Source: Typhlomys cinereus (lineage: Eukaryota > Chordata > Mammalia > Rodentia > Platacanthomyidae). From it: a stretch of 64,000 nt of DNA. The stretch is taken from assembly GCA_023101885.1 (NCBI GenBank), contig JALPQD010000004.1:16334688-16398687 (forward strand). The letters are read 5' to 3'. Position numbers and translations under genes: made by a program. This document shows, one piece after another, positions 22,816 to 35,055 of this stretch (position 1 is its first letter; every line of letters begins with the position of its first letter). The notes below the pieces were generated by a model that saw only the letters and a program-made list of their open reading frames with translations, did not search any database and was not told where the DNA came from.

Positions 22816-24170
22816 TGAAATATCACATGACCCTGCTATACCACTCCTGGGAATATTCCCAAAAATACTTCATCCTACTATAGAGACACATGTATATCCA
22901 TGTTCATTGCAGAACTATTCACAATAGCAAAGTCATGGAATCAACCTAGGTTCCTGACAATTGATGTATGAAAAATGAAAATGTCACATATATACATGAT
23001 AAAATACTACACAGCCATCAAAAAATATTAGTGAAATTTGCTGCTAAATGGATGGAGGTGATAGAAATCATAATGAGTGAAATATCCCTAGCACAGAAAA
23101 CCTAATTCCAAGCTCTCATAATGACATACTGAAGGGAAACCTCAAATGGTTTAAAATTGGAAGAAAGGACAAAGAAGACCCAAAGAGAATGATGACAAAG
23201 GAACAAGGTTCACTAGAGAAATAAGGCCACTCTACAGAAAGCCCCTTAATTTAGCAAGATATCTGATGGAACCCATGGTCAGTCTCCTTCCTGATCACTG
23301 GTGCTTGGAGTGGTGTGAAGCATTGAACTTGTGTTCCCTGGGGTGGGAAGGAGGATATTGAGTGATTAGTAGACAGGTGGATGATGTCCTGGACATTAAC
23401 CCAACTATTGTGCCCTACTCTTGATCCTCCCTCTCCTTCAAGCCTTCTCTTATACAATGGCCTCTGTTTAACAGTTTCTGTATTGCTGGATAGAAAAGGA
23501 TCTCAACAAACAGATAAGATGCAGCTGTGTGCAGTGAAAAATTGCAAAATGCACAACAAAAAACAACCTAAATATAGAACACTAGCAACACGACAATGTC
23601 TACCTGGAACCACGCCAGCCAAATATCTCTCCATCCAGAGGTTCAAGGAATTCTGTGGAAGAGGGGGCAGTAAGACTATAAGAGGCTAAAGATGGAGAAT
23701 TCTTTTGCTGGACAGGTCACTCCACTCAGATAGGGCAGTCACAGCCAGGAACTCATGGCAATGGGACTTGAACTCATCAGACCTGCACAGTGGTGGACAT
23801 GTCAAAGAGCCCTCATGGACCACAGCAGATCACAGGAGAAATAGATTCAGGTAGTAGGATACTTAGGGGTAAAGGGTCAGACAAAGGTAGGGAAGTATAG
23901 ATATCAGTGGACCACCCACAGAAGGGCCTCTTGGTCTTCCATAGAGGCCTGAACCCTGATGAGAACAGTTGGTAAGAGAGGAAACCCCAGGATCCATAGA
24001 ACCAAAGGACAGGAGAATAGGAGGAGGGAGTAGATTGGACCCAAGTAGGGATGAGAAGAAGGGTGGGATGGATGAAAGCTGTAGGAAAGGGAAAGAGGAA
24101 GGGAGGAAGGAATGAGAGTGAAGGAGCATGTGTATTAATAGAATTATTAAAAATAAAGTCAATTTATGAT

Positions 24171-26235
24171 GTCCATAAATCCTTAAAAATTAATGCAACT
24201 AGCTAGTAAACTCTTCTATCTAATAGTTTCTGGAGATACCAACACATTTTTGCATTCTTCTCATGAATTTTGATCTTTTCTTATCCTGAAAAGTTAATGA
24301 GACTGGTTCCTGAATTGGCATATAAAACATGTGGGACAGCTGGGGACAGAAAAACCAAGAATTTTTTTTATTATTGATACCTAAATTCATAAATGTAAGC
24401 TCTGAATTCACATATTTAGTATAACCTTTGCTTCATTTTTAAATTTGGATGTTGTTTCTATAAAATCGTTTTTTTCTATAGCAAAAGAGGGAATAATTAC
24501 TTCAATATAAGTTTTTCAGGAAGATTCAATGAGATAATGCCTGTGAAAAGCTTTCAATAGGCTTATCATGAGCCAAACTTGTACTATCACTATGTTCCTT
24601 TGGATTTAATGCTTCCTAATATTTTCTTCACCATAAAATTAACTAAGATATTATGGAAATCCAGTTTCTTGAGCAACGCACTATCATATCATATCATATC
24701 ATATCATATCATATCATATCACTTTCATAGACTTGATGAATTGAAAATCTTGGAGTTTCATTATACTTTTGTATTAAATACTTTCTTTAAAATAAAAGAT
24801 CTGGGAAATTAATTTGATGTATGATGAAACAGGATTGAATTATCTTCCCTCAGTTTATGATTCTTTTTATTGTTTCTAGATAATTTTTTTAAAAAAATTC
24901 TGCAAGGTGACTATCATCTTTACCATTTTTATTGATGTCCCCTTAAAATAAAATTTTCCCTCATTCCTTTCCAAGAGTCTAATAATATCTCAACTTATAA
25001 ACTACACAATTAGTAATTCCCCAATCATGAATTATAGATCTGCTTTGTATGCTTCCTAATCTTTGAATGAGGTAGTAAATAGAAGCAATAAATATGTATT
25101 CTCTTTCATCTATACTCAAATGCTGACTTTTCCTAAGCACAAATTGGATACATTTTGCTTGCTTTCCTAAATGTGAGCCCGGATTCGGTCCTTCTCAAGG
25201 CTCTTTAGTAACTGAAACTTCATGTTTCTTTAAAGCATCACAAACCTTCCATAGTTACTAACTTCTTTGAAGAACTAATTGGAAATATATAAATGAAAAT
25301 GATGCAATTTTTCTTATGGCAAAGAATTAACAAAATAAGATACCATAAAAGGTTTATGAGTACTCATTAGGCTATCTTCAAATAAGATCAAAATTACCAA
25401 TAAATATCATCATTCTTAGAATGCATTATAAATTCAATTCAAATAAATTAGTCCAGCTTAATTGAATTCTCTTAAGACATTGATAAAGGATAGATTAGGA
25501 ATGAAGTTTCAGTAGTGTTCAATAAGTGAAGATGTAACTGTATCAACAAAGAAGAAACTTACTGTTCTGTTTTCAGCAGTTCAGATTTGTCAGGAGTGGC
25601 TACTGGAGTAAACATGAGGTTAAAACTTGAACTTGTTTCTACTTGGGCACTAATTTTGCTCAAAACTATGATTTCCATATTGGTTCTTATATTAACAAAG
25701 GATGTGGTTAAGCAACTGTTAGATTTTTATTTTCCTCCTCCTGAACTGGAAAACTATTAAAACAGATGGCCATCATTTCTTAAGTGATAATTACAGGGGA
25801 AACTGAAGTGAATCTACACAGAGTTTGGATAGAAGGAATGAATCATTTTCACCACAGACCTCAAAATACCAAGTTTTTGATGAAATTCCCAGATAATGAT
25901 TATTAACAGAATTTCCCTTTTTTATTTTTTGTTTTTTCTTCAAATAGAATTTATTTGCATATTACTTTCTTTGGGTGCAAAATTGTTAATTTTGTGAATG
26001 TTTTATGATAATTGATTTTGTCTTGAGATAGTGTATCACTAAATTTACAGAATAGAATTCACATTTTGATTTGTACTATTACACAATATAAGATATCAAA
26101 GCATTGAATATATTTTTAGGTTATTACTACATGGTTAGAATTTCATAAATCAAAATATTTCTATTGAAAATGAATCAATTGTTATTTACATAATACTTGT
26201 TCATTTTTTTCTGCACTCTTTAAAGAGTTTACTTC
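24171..26235. other. Unassigned AT-rich DNA
   Basis: About 2 kb without a recognisable gene or transposon apart from the TATCA microsatellite. Confidence 0.4.
24682..24721. repeat. (TATCA)n microsatellite
   Basis: Eight uninterrupted or nearly uninterrupted pentamer units. Confidence 0.95.
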
Positions 26236-26660
26236 TGACATATTAATGCCCAGGTGTCAACTTAACTGTTGAGGGTTTGAGTTTTGGGCACGGTTGTAGA
26301 GAGTCGATGGTTGAGTTAAGGCCAGAGCAAACCTGAAGGAGATTGTCTACCTGATGGGGAAAACCCAGCCCATGGTGGGTGGGATTAGGTCATGGAATAA
26401 ATCACAGAGAGCTGGTTGAGAAAGGAGGTATCCTTCTGTTCACTTGACCAGACATGCTGGGTTGGCAAGTAAGGATTGTCCATCTCTCAGCTATTATGTG
26501 GTGATGGTGTGGCCAGTTCCCTTGGCCCTGGTGTTGGTGCATGCTCTCCCATCAAGCTGGACTATGGACTGTAACCAGTAATTGTAAGAGAAGAAAACCA
26601 TTGTTCCCTTAAGCTATTTGATGGTCATTTAACGGTAACCATGCAGACAGACTGCTAACA
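26236..26660 (+). mobile_element. LTR, ERVL-MaLR-like
   Basis: Begins tgacatattaatgcccaggt, comparable to the end of the LTR at 29,066-29,582 read in reverse. It contains gtgtcaacttaactg, 'ggggaaaacccagcccatgg' and 'gggtgggattaggtcatgg', blocks typical of rodent MaLR LTRs. No matching 5-bp target duplication was found, so the right edge is approximate. Confidence 0.55.
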
Positions 26661-26757
26661 ACCTCCCTCCCTCTCTCTCTCTCTCTTCTACTCCCTCTCT
26701 TCCCTTCCTTTTTTCCTTCCTTCCTTCCTTCCTTCCTTCTTTTCTTCCTTCCTTTCT
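26661..26757. repeat. (CT)n/(CTTC)n pyrimidine tract
   Basis: Low-complexity C/T run directly after the LTR end. Confidence 0.93.
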
Positions 26758-27297
26758 GTTATTCCTTATGATTATCATATAGGTTGAATTTTAATATTCT
26801 AATTCTATTTGATATTTGAATGGCCTTTGTATATCCAGAGTTATGAATAGTGTTATTACTCAGCAATTTAGTTTCATATCTACATTTTCACATGTATTAT
26901 GTGGTTTCTTAGTGTCATCATATGAACAGAAATATTCCTTCTGAAGTCTCTGCAAACTTTCTGTGTATAGTTTAGCATATCCTTATCTGATCTTTCAACT
27001 CTACACCATCTCTAACAATACTTTCATACTTTTATTTTTTGATTACAGCTGATTCTGATTTTTGAACACTAAAAGACATCCAAAAATTTCATACTAAAAT
27101 AATATTTCCATCTCATTCTGATCAGACCACTTGAAGCAATTTTCAGATCTTTCAAATACCACTTAAATTTGCATCTTCACATAACTTGTTAAAAATAACT
27201 TAATAAAAGTATTAAGTAAAAAATGTTCTGTAATTTTCATCATGTTCTTCCTTTATGAATCTGGAGGTACACATTGTATACATAACTTTTTTTCTTT
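26758..27297. other. Unassigned AT-rich DNA
   Basis: Nothing recognised. Confidence 0.4.
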
Positions 27298-27613
27298 TTT
27301 TAAATTTTTTTAAATTTTTATTATTCATTCAATTGTGCATGTATGTGTGTGTATATGTATGTGTGTGTGTGCGTGTGTGTGTGCATGTGTTTGTGTGTGT
27401 GTAGAACCACAGACGAATTTGGGAACCACCATGGATGCCTCCACCTCCACCTTGTTTACTCTGCCCCAAGATTCACAGGCTCTGCCCTACCAGGACAGAA
27501 AATGCAGGCCGCCCCCACTTCCACTGGCATCTATAAGTGGGGTTTAGGATCTGAACTCAGGACCTTCCACCTGCAAGGCAGAGGCTTAACCCCTGAGCCA
27601 CCTCTCTAGCCCC
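27298..27613 (-). mobile_element. Young tRNA-derived SINE (family A)
   Basis: Reverse-oriented copy with GT-rich tract at 27,345-27,403 and head ending cctctctagcccc. Somewhat more diverged than other copies (for example ccactggcatctataagtgg in the body). Target duplication not clear. Confidence 0.87.
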
Positions 27614-29060
27614 TTAAATTTTCTCTTTCAACTTTTAACAAAAACGGTGGAATTTATAGCTAATTTTTTGTTGATTAGATAAATAATGATCAGTATTATG
27701 AAGAATTCATCATATCACAGAGAATTGATAAATACAGGATATTTTCCTATAGATTATGCTTCTATTTAGGACATGGTAGCTATTGTAACCATTATCGATG
27801 TCATGGTTAGGAAAGAGATAAAATAAATTATTCAACTAATTTTGAATAATTGGAGATTTTGTGTTTGTTGAAACATAAATGAAAAGAAGGAAAGAATTCT
27901 TACTTTAAAAGAGAACTGGACCCTATGCTAGGCTCTGGAAATCTTCCAGAGATGGTATGAAAGATTAAACTCTGGATGTATTCTGTTAGAGAATGGTAGG
28001 TGCATGGCCAGAGTGATTAATGGAAATAGGAAAAGTGGGGTCTGTATGGTAGTGGTACTCAGATGCCAAATATCCTATTCAGTGCTGATATCTGTACCTG
28101 AAGAATATGCTTGACATCATCAAAGATGAACTACAAATAACTGAATTTACAACTAATCTCTGAAGCAATGTAATTTTAATTGAATCAGATCACCAGTCCT
28201 TCAATCAATTTACTTTTCACAAAAAGAAAAGGAAAATGATTTTTAAAAAAGAAAGGAACATATTTACCTGTTTGGAAGGAAAATAGCCATGGATTTCATA
28301 AACAACATGAACTAAAAGTCTAAAACATCAGCAGAAACAAGTCATTAATACTGTTGAGTAAATTTACTCTAGATGGTGATTCACAGACTCTGTCTTTTAC
28401 AGATCTTTTACTTAATTGATTTATCAAGATAGTTGCAAGAGGAAATAGGACTTAAATATCAAATGTAAATTAACATTACATTAATTTTTTGTGCTTCAAA
28501 AGTATTGGGACTCTTAGTGATATTTTCTTTTATATACTTTTTCTACTTTCCAGAAAGTTTTAATCAAATGTTGGAACATTGGAGCCCATCTACATTTACT
28601 ACATTTTTGTCAATTCCACTAACAGGAAACTATAAAAGTATATTATCTGATGTTTCCATTTAATTTTCATAATCCCACCATTTTGTTTTAAATTTCAAAA
28701 TGAACTTTCTCAAGTAATTTACAATACATGTGAACTTTTTTTCATCAATGAGAAGTCATCTCTTGTGTCTTCCATGATGTTTAAAATATCTGAGAGAAAT
28801 TTCTACATTCCAAGGTCTCCCTTTTAATTTGTTCTTGGTGATATCTGCTTTTTATTTTGGAGATTTCTCAAAAATATCAGAAAAGAAATGGCTAGCTTGG
28901 TGAGTTGACAAAAGTCAATTTACTGCTTATCCAAGTAGAACTTTGTATTGTGAAAATGATTCATTGACTGGACAGCATCAGTGCAGATGGACATGTTAAC
29001 AGGAAAGGTGCTGGGTCTCCTTTTCTAGCACCTGTGGTTATTGCTGTTTGTCAAATAATA
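27614..29060. other. Unassigned AT-rich DNA
   Basis: About 1.4 kb with no recognisable gene or repeat. Confidence 0.4.
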
Positions 29061-29065
29061 CTGGC

Positions 29066-29582
29066 TGTATTAGTTAGGGTTCTCTAGAGTGATGGAATTC
29101 ACAGAATGAATATATATATATATATACATATACATGTATATATATATATATATATATAATATGAAATTTATTGAGTTGGCTTACAGATATGGCGGAGGTA
29201 GTCCAACAGTGGCTGCCAGTAGCTGAGGTAGTTCCAACAATGGCTGCCAATGCTCAGTTCGGTAGTCAAGTGGGTGATGGCTGAAGGCTGGAGAACTCCT
29301 AGAGTCTTAGTCTAGTGGAAGGCTAGAAGGTCAAAGAAACCAGATGGCTGGAAGGAAGAACAATTCCTAGCACAGCTGCAAGAAGGCATCTGTTCTCCTT
29401 GGTGGCTCCTTTTTATATGATGTAGTATTGGGAGAATCCTTTGAGAGCTTTGGAGTTCTGATAGGATCTGGGGCGTGTATAATCCTTTCAAGTAGTCTTA
29501 GTTGATCCTTTCCAGAGGTGGTCTCAGCCCAGCTTAGTTAATACCGGGTGTGTCAAGTTGACACCCAGGCTTAACTATCACA
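29066..29582 (-). mobile_element. Complete solo LTR, ERVL-MaLR-like
   Basis: Ends tgtattagttagggttctct and ttaactatcaca, flanked by the exact 5-bp duplication ctggc (29,061-29,065 and 29,583-29,587). Read on the minus strand it starts TGTGATAGTTAAGCC, has GTGTCAACTTGACAC and ends GAACCCTAACTAATACA, the pattern of rodent MaLR-like LTRs. It contains a (TA)n run at 29,109-29,160 and two adjacent related segments around 'ccaacagtggctgcc' and 'ccaacaatggctgcc'. No internal region remains. Confidence 0.78.
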
Positions 29583-30035
29583 CTGGCCTTGTAGGCGTGT
29601 CTTCATATCTAGAAAGAGGAGCTTCATCTAATCGCTTTGTTCTGTATTTTGTTCACACCACCCTGGCTTTCAGTCTGCACTTCAGTTCTCTCTCTTTCAA
29701 GCTCTCCACAGAGTGGACAGTATCACTTCATTTAGTGGAAGAAATGAAAAACAAGAGGATTCAAAAATATTAACATGGAGACATTGCTCTTGAGAGGAAA
29801 AAAAATTTTGGAGATCATTGTCATCTGACACATAATCTTCGAAATATGTATGTTTTAAAACTTTTGCCTCAGTTTTGACTTCTACCTTAGTTTCACAGAA
29901 ACACCTCACTCTTCTGGTACCAAATTCATCTTCACGTTCACAGTATTAAACACTTAATACAATAAATAAAAGAGTATATGTAGACAAACTCACACAATAG
30001 TATAGATAGAAGAAAAAAAAAAGGAAATGAAAATT
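29583..30035. other. Unassigned DNA
   Basis: No gene or repeat recognised. Confidence 0.35.
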
Positions 30036-30690
30036 CCTTATGATATTCCTTCCATAAGAGACAGGAGATTAAATAAAATTCCCAGTACCAGATTTGTAAC
30101 ATCTTCTAGTGAACTCTTGATCAGAGATATATCAAAGGCTCCCAAGACAATATAAGGTTTCGATTTTGCTCTTGCGTGCCCTTCAGAATCTGATGGTAAG
30201 ACCTTGTGCCTAAAAACACCACATACAGTTGTCAAAGATCATGGATAAAAACTTAAAGTGAATGATTTGTAAGCTTCCTCCTTGTTGAACAGTGTTCAAA
30301 ATGCCAGAAGGGATCATGAAAGTTACTGGGGAAGAAAAGTCATCAACAGTCTCATACAGTGAGACTGAGCTGTTAATGTTGTGAGATACTATAGCAAATA
30401 CCTTGTAATATTGGCATAAAGGTTATGGAGTTAGAAACTGCTCTTTTTTAAAAAAATTTAAGTCGTACTTCTCACTAGGGAAGACCAGCCAAGTTCCTGT
30501 GAATGCAGACGTTGAAAGAAATAAACTATTAATGTTTTGCAACATAATATCAAAACACCTTCTAATACTGTCATTATATCAACAAATTAGTGCATATCTC
30601 AACCTTTGACTGAGATGCTTCCTTCTGCAATGGAAGGAATTAATAGAGTGAGTCTTAATTTTAATGATGAAATAACACATGGTTAGAATT
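30036..30690 (+). mobile_element. L1 3' UTR fragment, Lx-like
   Basis: The blocks 'gaactcttgatcagagata', 'ggtaagacctt', 'aacaccacatac', 'gccagaagggatcatgaaag', 'actggggaagaaaagtcatc' and 'ttagtgcatatctcaacc' occur in the order I remember for rodent Lx-type 3' UTR repeats. The same family occurs in reverse at 57,240-58,230. The identification is from memory and the copy is diverged. Confidence 0.55.
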
Positions 30691-31430
30691 AGCAAACTGG
30701 TTTCAGTATCATAAATACTGATTCCAATTTTGTGATAAGCAAGTATTAGGAAGATTTAGTATCCGGAGGCACCATACTGTCTGACTAGACCAGCTAAATA
30801 TGCTAAAATTAGCCACATCACTGTCACAAGAGCTTCTTCACAGCCTGTTTGGTCTTGCATGTGTTAACCCAACATCCACAATGGCTAACTCAGCAATCAG
30901 GGAAACAAGATGGTGGCATGCTGGTCAATCCTATCTTTCCTTGTGGCCTTGCAAGTTTGCCAATAAACCCATGACCAAGTGGTTTAATTTTTTCTTACAG
31001 CAGTCTGGTAACTCCTTGTCCAGCTTGTCAAGGAGCCTACACCAACACCAATGGCTGAAGGAACTGGCCACAACATATCTACAGAATGACTGAAGAGAGG
31101 GCCAATCCTTACTTGCTAGACCAGCATATCTGGTCAAGTACACAGAAGGATGTCATCTTTCTCAACAAGGTCTTATTCACCTGGCAAGAACTTATCTCAC
31201 TCACCATGTGCTGGGACTTCCACATGAACTAGGTTTACTCTTGGTGTAACCCAGCTATTAATTTTGAGTGCTCAGAACTCAAACCCTCACTATCAAATTC
31301 ACACTGAATCTACCTACCATGGGCATTTTGGCTACTTTGGAGCCTAGTATGTTGGACTAGAAGGTTTACGATGAACATATCTTTCTATTGCTGTGCAAGC
31401 ATTTCAACACTGCCTTCTTTGATCTGGCTT
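30691..31430. other. Unassigned mid-GC segment
   Basis: Less AT-rich than its surroundings and lying between two L1 3' UTR pieces. It may be part of the same L1 or an unrecognised LTR ('caagtttgccaataaaccca' near 30,950 has an AATAAA signal). Opposed frames of 97 and 70 codons at 30,800-31,143 show no recognisable domain. Confidence 0.3.
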
Positions 31431-31775
31431 CTGTGCTAAGAGGGAAATGGAGTTGACAAAGAAGGAAATAAAATGAGAGTTGGAACAACTTGGTAATTTG
31501 TTACCTTATGACTTGTAGGTCCCAGTACATATGTGATATGAGGAATCTTAAGAAAGATGGAGGGTGAGAAAAAAATAAGAAAAAATGAAATAGAATGTAA
31601 GTGACATGAAAGCATAGAGAGTATCAGAGCACAGGTAGAGACCACTGTGAGGCAAAAATGGGATGAATATGGACAACAGAGAAATATCAAAGTATGATAT
31701 ATATATGCAAAAATATAACAATAAACACTGTTCTTCACTTTTAATATATACTAATAAAAAAGAAGTAAAATACAA
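31431..31775 (+). mobile_element. L1 3' end, old
   Basis: A purine-rich stretch (31,440-31,680) is followed by 'atatgcaaaaatataacaat' and 'tatactaataaaaaagaag', which matches the terminal sequence of old rodent L1 3' UTRs, with an A-rich end. Confidence 0.5.
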
Positions 31776-33060
31776 ATGGCCTATCTTTTATTTTTTTGGT
31801 TTGAAAGTCATAATAATTCATTGATCTTTTATATATTATTTATGAAGCTGTAACATATTATTCTAATTTTGTGCACATCATCTACCAGCAAACACTTTTC
31901 ATTATGAGTATTATTTATTATATTCAGATGAATATGGATGAAGGGACATATATTTCTGAAATTATTATACCAAATTATCTCCATAATATTAGTAACAGAA
32001 ATTCAAATTTGAAGAATAATAATTCATAAACCCAATTATGATTAAGAATAGTCATAGAAATAAAGAGAAAGGCCGGGAGGCAGAAATCATTTTTAAACAA
32101 AGGAACTTCAGAAATAGATTCAACTAAATTTAGAGAAAGATATATATCTACATATAGATATATATATATACATATACACCAGAAAATCCTCATTAATTTG
32201 ACTTGCATTTATCTTCCTATTGATAAAGGAATTGTTTAGAGTATGTAAAGTTTGATTTTAAGCTTTCTATGATCTTAAAATTAGATCATACATGTATTAA
32301 CAAAATCATAAAAAAAATAGTTCACATCAGTGGTAAAAATATTCTGCCTTGCCAAAACACAAGCATGAAAAGTTTTGAAGATTTTTCAATATGTGAAAAA
32401 TATACTTAAGTTACATTACCCATACATTTATCTATTTTCAGAGCTAGGAAACTCAAAGAAGAGAGTAATTTAGAAGATTTAGAGATCAGAATATATCTTG
32501 AATTTTCAGACTTCTGAATACAGAAAAAGCCATATAATACAATTTCAAAATTGTCTCTAAATAACTGAAGTAATGTGCTGTATAGATTTTAATGAGTGAT
32601 TCAAATCATTGCATATAAATGGCTACAAATGGGTTATTTTCAAAATCTGTCTAATTTCTGCTACATATTGAACTCTAACCAGCACATCTAAGATCACAAT
32701 AAATTGGCATTATTATTCATATTTTAAAGAATAGGGATTGAGAAATTGTGTTCTATATAAACCAATATTGTACAAACTAGAAAGTCCCAAATAACTTTTC
32801 TAATAGTAAAAATGGTAGTTTCAGAACTGTTTCATTAATTGTTTATAGATTTTTCACTGAATGATTTCTGAGCATTTATGAATACAGGGAAAATGTGAGA
32901 TTGATATGAGTACACTGGTAACTACAGTACTACTTCATTAACTATAGTTAAGAGTTTGACTGTAAAAATTTTTGGGAGTTAAAGAAAATAGGAAGAATTT
33001 GAGAGTGGTGTTTTCCAGGATGTGGCCACTGAGCAATGTAAAATACATTTTGTTTGTCTC
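31776..33060. other. Unassigned AT-rich DNA with one copy of a duplication
   Basis: Apart from the 106-bp segment at 32,002-32,107 and a (TATA)n patch at 32,140-32,180, I recognise nothing. Confidence 0.4.
32002..32107 (+). repeat. 106-bp direct duplication, copy 1
   Basis: Matches 33,439-33,544 over all 106 bp with a single visible difference (gtcatagaaa here, gtcatggaaa there). The copies are 1,437 bp apart and in the same orientation. Confidence 0.92.
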
Positions 33061-33438
33061 ATAGTTTGGATGTGAACTGTCCCAGATAGGCTCATGTATT
33101 CGCATACTTAATTGTTGATGATAGGGAAGATCACTGCACCTTTAAAAGGTGGAGCCTTGCTGGAGGAAGACATGTCATGGGGGAAGGCATTAAAGAAAGT
33201 ATCCCTGTTCTGCTTCCACTAGCAATCTGCTCTTTTAGTTTGCCAGCTTCCTCCTCTGACTCCATGATGACTGTAGTGACCTGAGTAGTCTCAAGCTTCT
33301 GAATCCTGCCATGCCTTTCCTGCCATAATGGACTACATTTCCCTTCTGGGAACTCTAGGCCAAATAAATCTTTTCTCCCTTAAGATGCTTGAGTCTAAAG
33401 TTTGGTTGCACCCAAGCAGAGAAGAGTAACTGTGATAC
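33061..33438 (+). mobile_element. Non-autonomous repeat, URR1 (hAT-Charlie)- or ORR1-like
   Basis: 'catagtttggatgtgaactg', 'aggctcatgtatt', 'ggtggagccttgctggagga', 'gccataatggactacatttc' and 'gccaaataaatcttttctcc' follow the order of rodent URR1/ORR1-type repeats as I remember them. Which of the two classes applies cannot be decided here: no clean terminal repeats or target duplication were found. It ends exactly where copy 2 of the 106-bp duplication begins. Confidence 0.5.
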
Positions 33439-33557
33439 TTCAAATTTGAAGAATAATAATTCATAAACCCAATTATGATTAAGAATAGTCATGGAAATAA
33501 AGAGAAAGGCCGGGAGGCAGAAATCATTTTTAAACAAAGGAACTATATAGTTCCTTT
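33439..33557 (+). repeat. 106-bp duplication, copy 2, ending in a palindrome
   Basis: 33,439-33,544 duplicates 32,002-32,107. Its last bases form one arm of a perfect 22-bp palindrome at 33,536-33,557 (arm aaaggaactat, followed by its exact reverse complement). Copy 1 has only the first part of that arm. Confidence 0.92.
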
Positions 33558-33915
33558 GGGGCGACAGGTGGGATTTTTGCCTGAAGGAGTTATAGAAACA
33601 ATTTTAAAGTCAAGACTTAACATATGTTTCAGCAACATGACTTTAAGCATTAGGTCTGGACTTTGGTGAAGGAAAACAGAGTTAACATAAAACAAATCAG
33701 CATATTACACTTCCCATAGTAAAAATAATGATAGACTAATGTGTCAGTCATATCTAGGATGAGTAAATGCAATAGTTTTGGGTGACACACATAAAATCAG
33801 TCATTGAAGCATCTTGTCAGGAACAAGAAGAATCTACAGAAAATCAGTTTTCTAGTATTGTAGCCTGACTAACTGCTAGGATTTTTAAAAGTACTATGCT
33901 TCAGAAGAAGAAAGA
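33558..33915. other. Unassigned DNA
   Basis: Nothing recognised. Confidence 0.4.
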
Positions 33916-34198
33916 AACCAAGTTGGACTAGGAATATATCTCAGTGTAAACCATCACACCTGATGAAATGAACATTGATTACTAGTAAGAAGCTGCATAC
34001 AGTGGTGTTAATCAGGGTGTGCTGGTAGGCAGAATCAGGTGTATCTATGAAGCCTACCAACCAGACAGTCTAACTGAATGGGTGAGCTCCATGTTAAGTT
34101 GGAGACACTGTTTCAAAAAATATAAGTTGGAAATCTATTAAGGAAGACACTCAAATTCTAGCTTTTACATGTAGGCAAACACACACACACACAACACT
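33916..34198 (+). repeat. Old B4-type SINE
   Basis: 'gcatacagtggtgttaatca', 'gctggtaggcagaatcaggt', 'gtgagctccatgttaagttg' and 'gagacactgtttcaaaaaa' followed by a (CA)n tail match the B1-like monomer order of B4 elements. Diverged. Confidence 0.6.
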
Positions 34199-34334
34199 CT
34201 TGTAAACCAGTGGTTTCAAGAAGTTTTTCTAAGAACTTATCATTTATTTTCTAGGAGAAAAAAATTTTAGAAGCTATATAAGAATATTTATGCATTTATG
34301 TATTGTTTGTTATGAAGTTATGGTAAAACATGAA

Positions 34335-34505
34335 GGCTTTGGGTAAGTGAGCTCACTCAACAAATAGACACATGCACATAAACCTCTGCATCTGAATGTC
34401 ATCCCTGGAAGTAACTTCTGAAAGTTGTCTCTGATCTTCATATTATCTCAGTTATACATGGATGTACAACTCTCTCTCATAAGTACACACATATATATAT
34501 GGATA
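34335..34505 (+). repeat. Old B4/ID-like SINE
   Basis: 'gggtaagtgagctcactcaa' followed by 'tgaaagttgtctctgatctt' and a CT/CA-rich tail matches the tRNA-like part of B4/ID_B1 elements. Confidence 0.5.
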
Positions 34506-35055
34506 TATAGATATATTAAGAAATAGATGTGATGAAATATGACAAGTTCAGAAAAATCACAGTTCAAATATTTGTTGTAGATCAATCATTTTCACTCATT
34601 TGCAAATTATCGATGGATTTAACTCAAAAATCTTGAGAATTTTTATTTTGAATCAGGTTAAAATCTTGAATAGGAATGTATATCTAGGGTTTTCATATAA
34701 TACTACACAGTCTCTTCTTTTTCCCTTCATGTGTCAAATAAAATAAATTTGAGTGAATGACTTGAAATCAATTCAAGCATCATCTACAAATGGGGTAGTT
34801 TTCCTAGGAGACTACAAAGATGTTGAGAAACTTTTTGGTCTCTCTGTTTCTGTAATATCTTCTGTAATTTCCAGAATATTCCTTTATACCTTAGCCATAG
34901 TGGTACAAAATGCAGAGAGTCATGAAAAAAGATTTCTCAATTACAGTTCTTCTTTTGGTGGTAAGTCTGGTATAAGGAAGGATCATTATTATTTAATGGT
35001 GTCACTAATAACTGAGTATCCTTTAAATTTTGTGAACAATTTTCCTTGAAAATCA
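34506..35055. other. Unassigned AT-rich DNA
   Basis: Nothing recognised. A 98-codon frame at 34,753-35,049 has no known motif. Confidence 0.35.

Larger units (their letters stand above)
19300..24170 (+). mobile_element. Old L1 (ORF2 plus 3' UTR), interrupted
   Basis: Plus-strand L1 lacking its 5' part. ORF2 pieces appear in order: RDKKGIITTDIKEIERIIRS near 19,470; an EFYQTF-type block near 20,830; reverse-transcriptase sequence near 21,130-21,500, where FADD has become FADG (about 21,458); HDPAIPLLGIF near 22,825; and the C-terminal end near 23,110. The 3' UTR runs to a G-rich tract at about 24,050-24,120 and an A-rich end near 24,165. Multiple stops and frameshifts show long inactivity. A younger L1 3' end is inserted at 19,597-20,673. 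The left boundary is uncertain because the minus-strand L1 abuts it. Confidence 0.78.
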
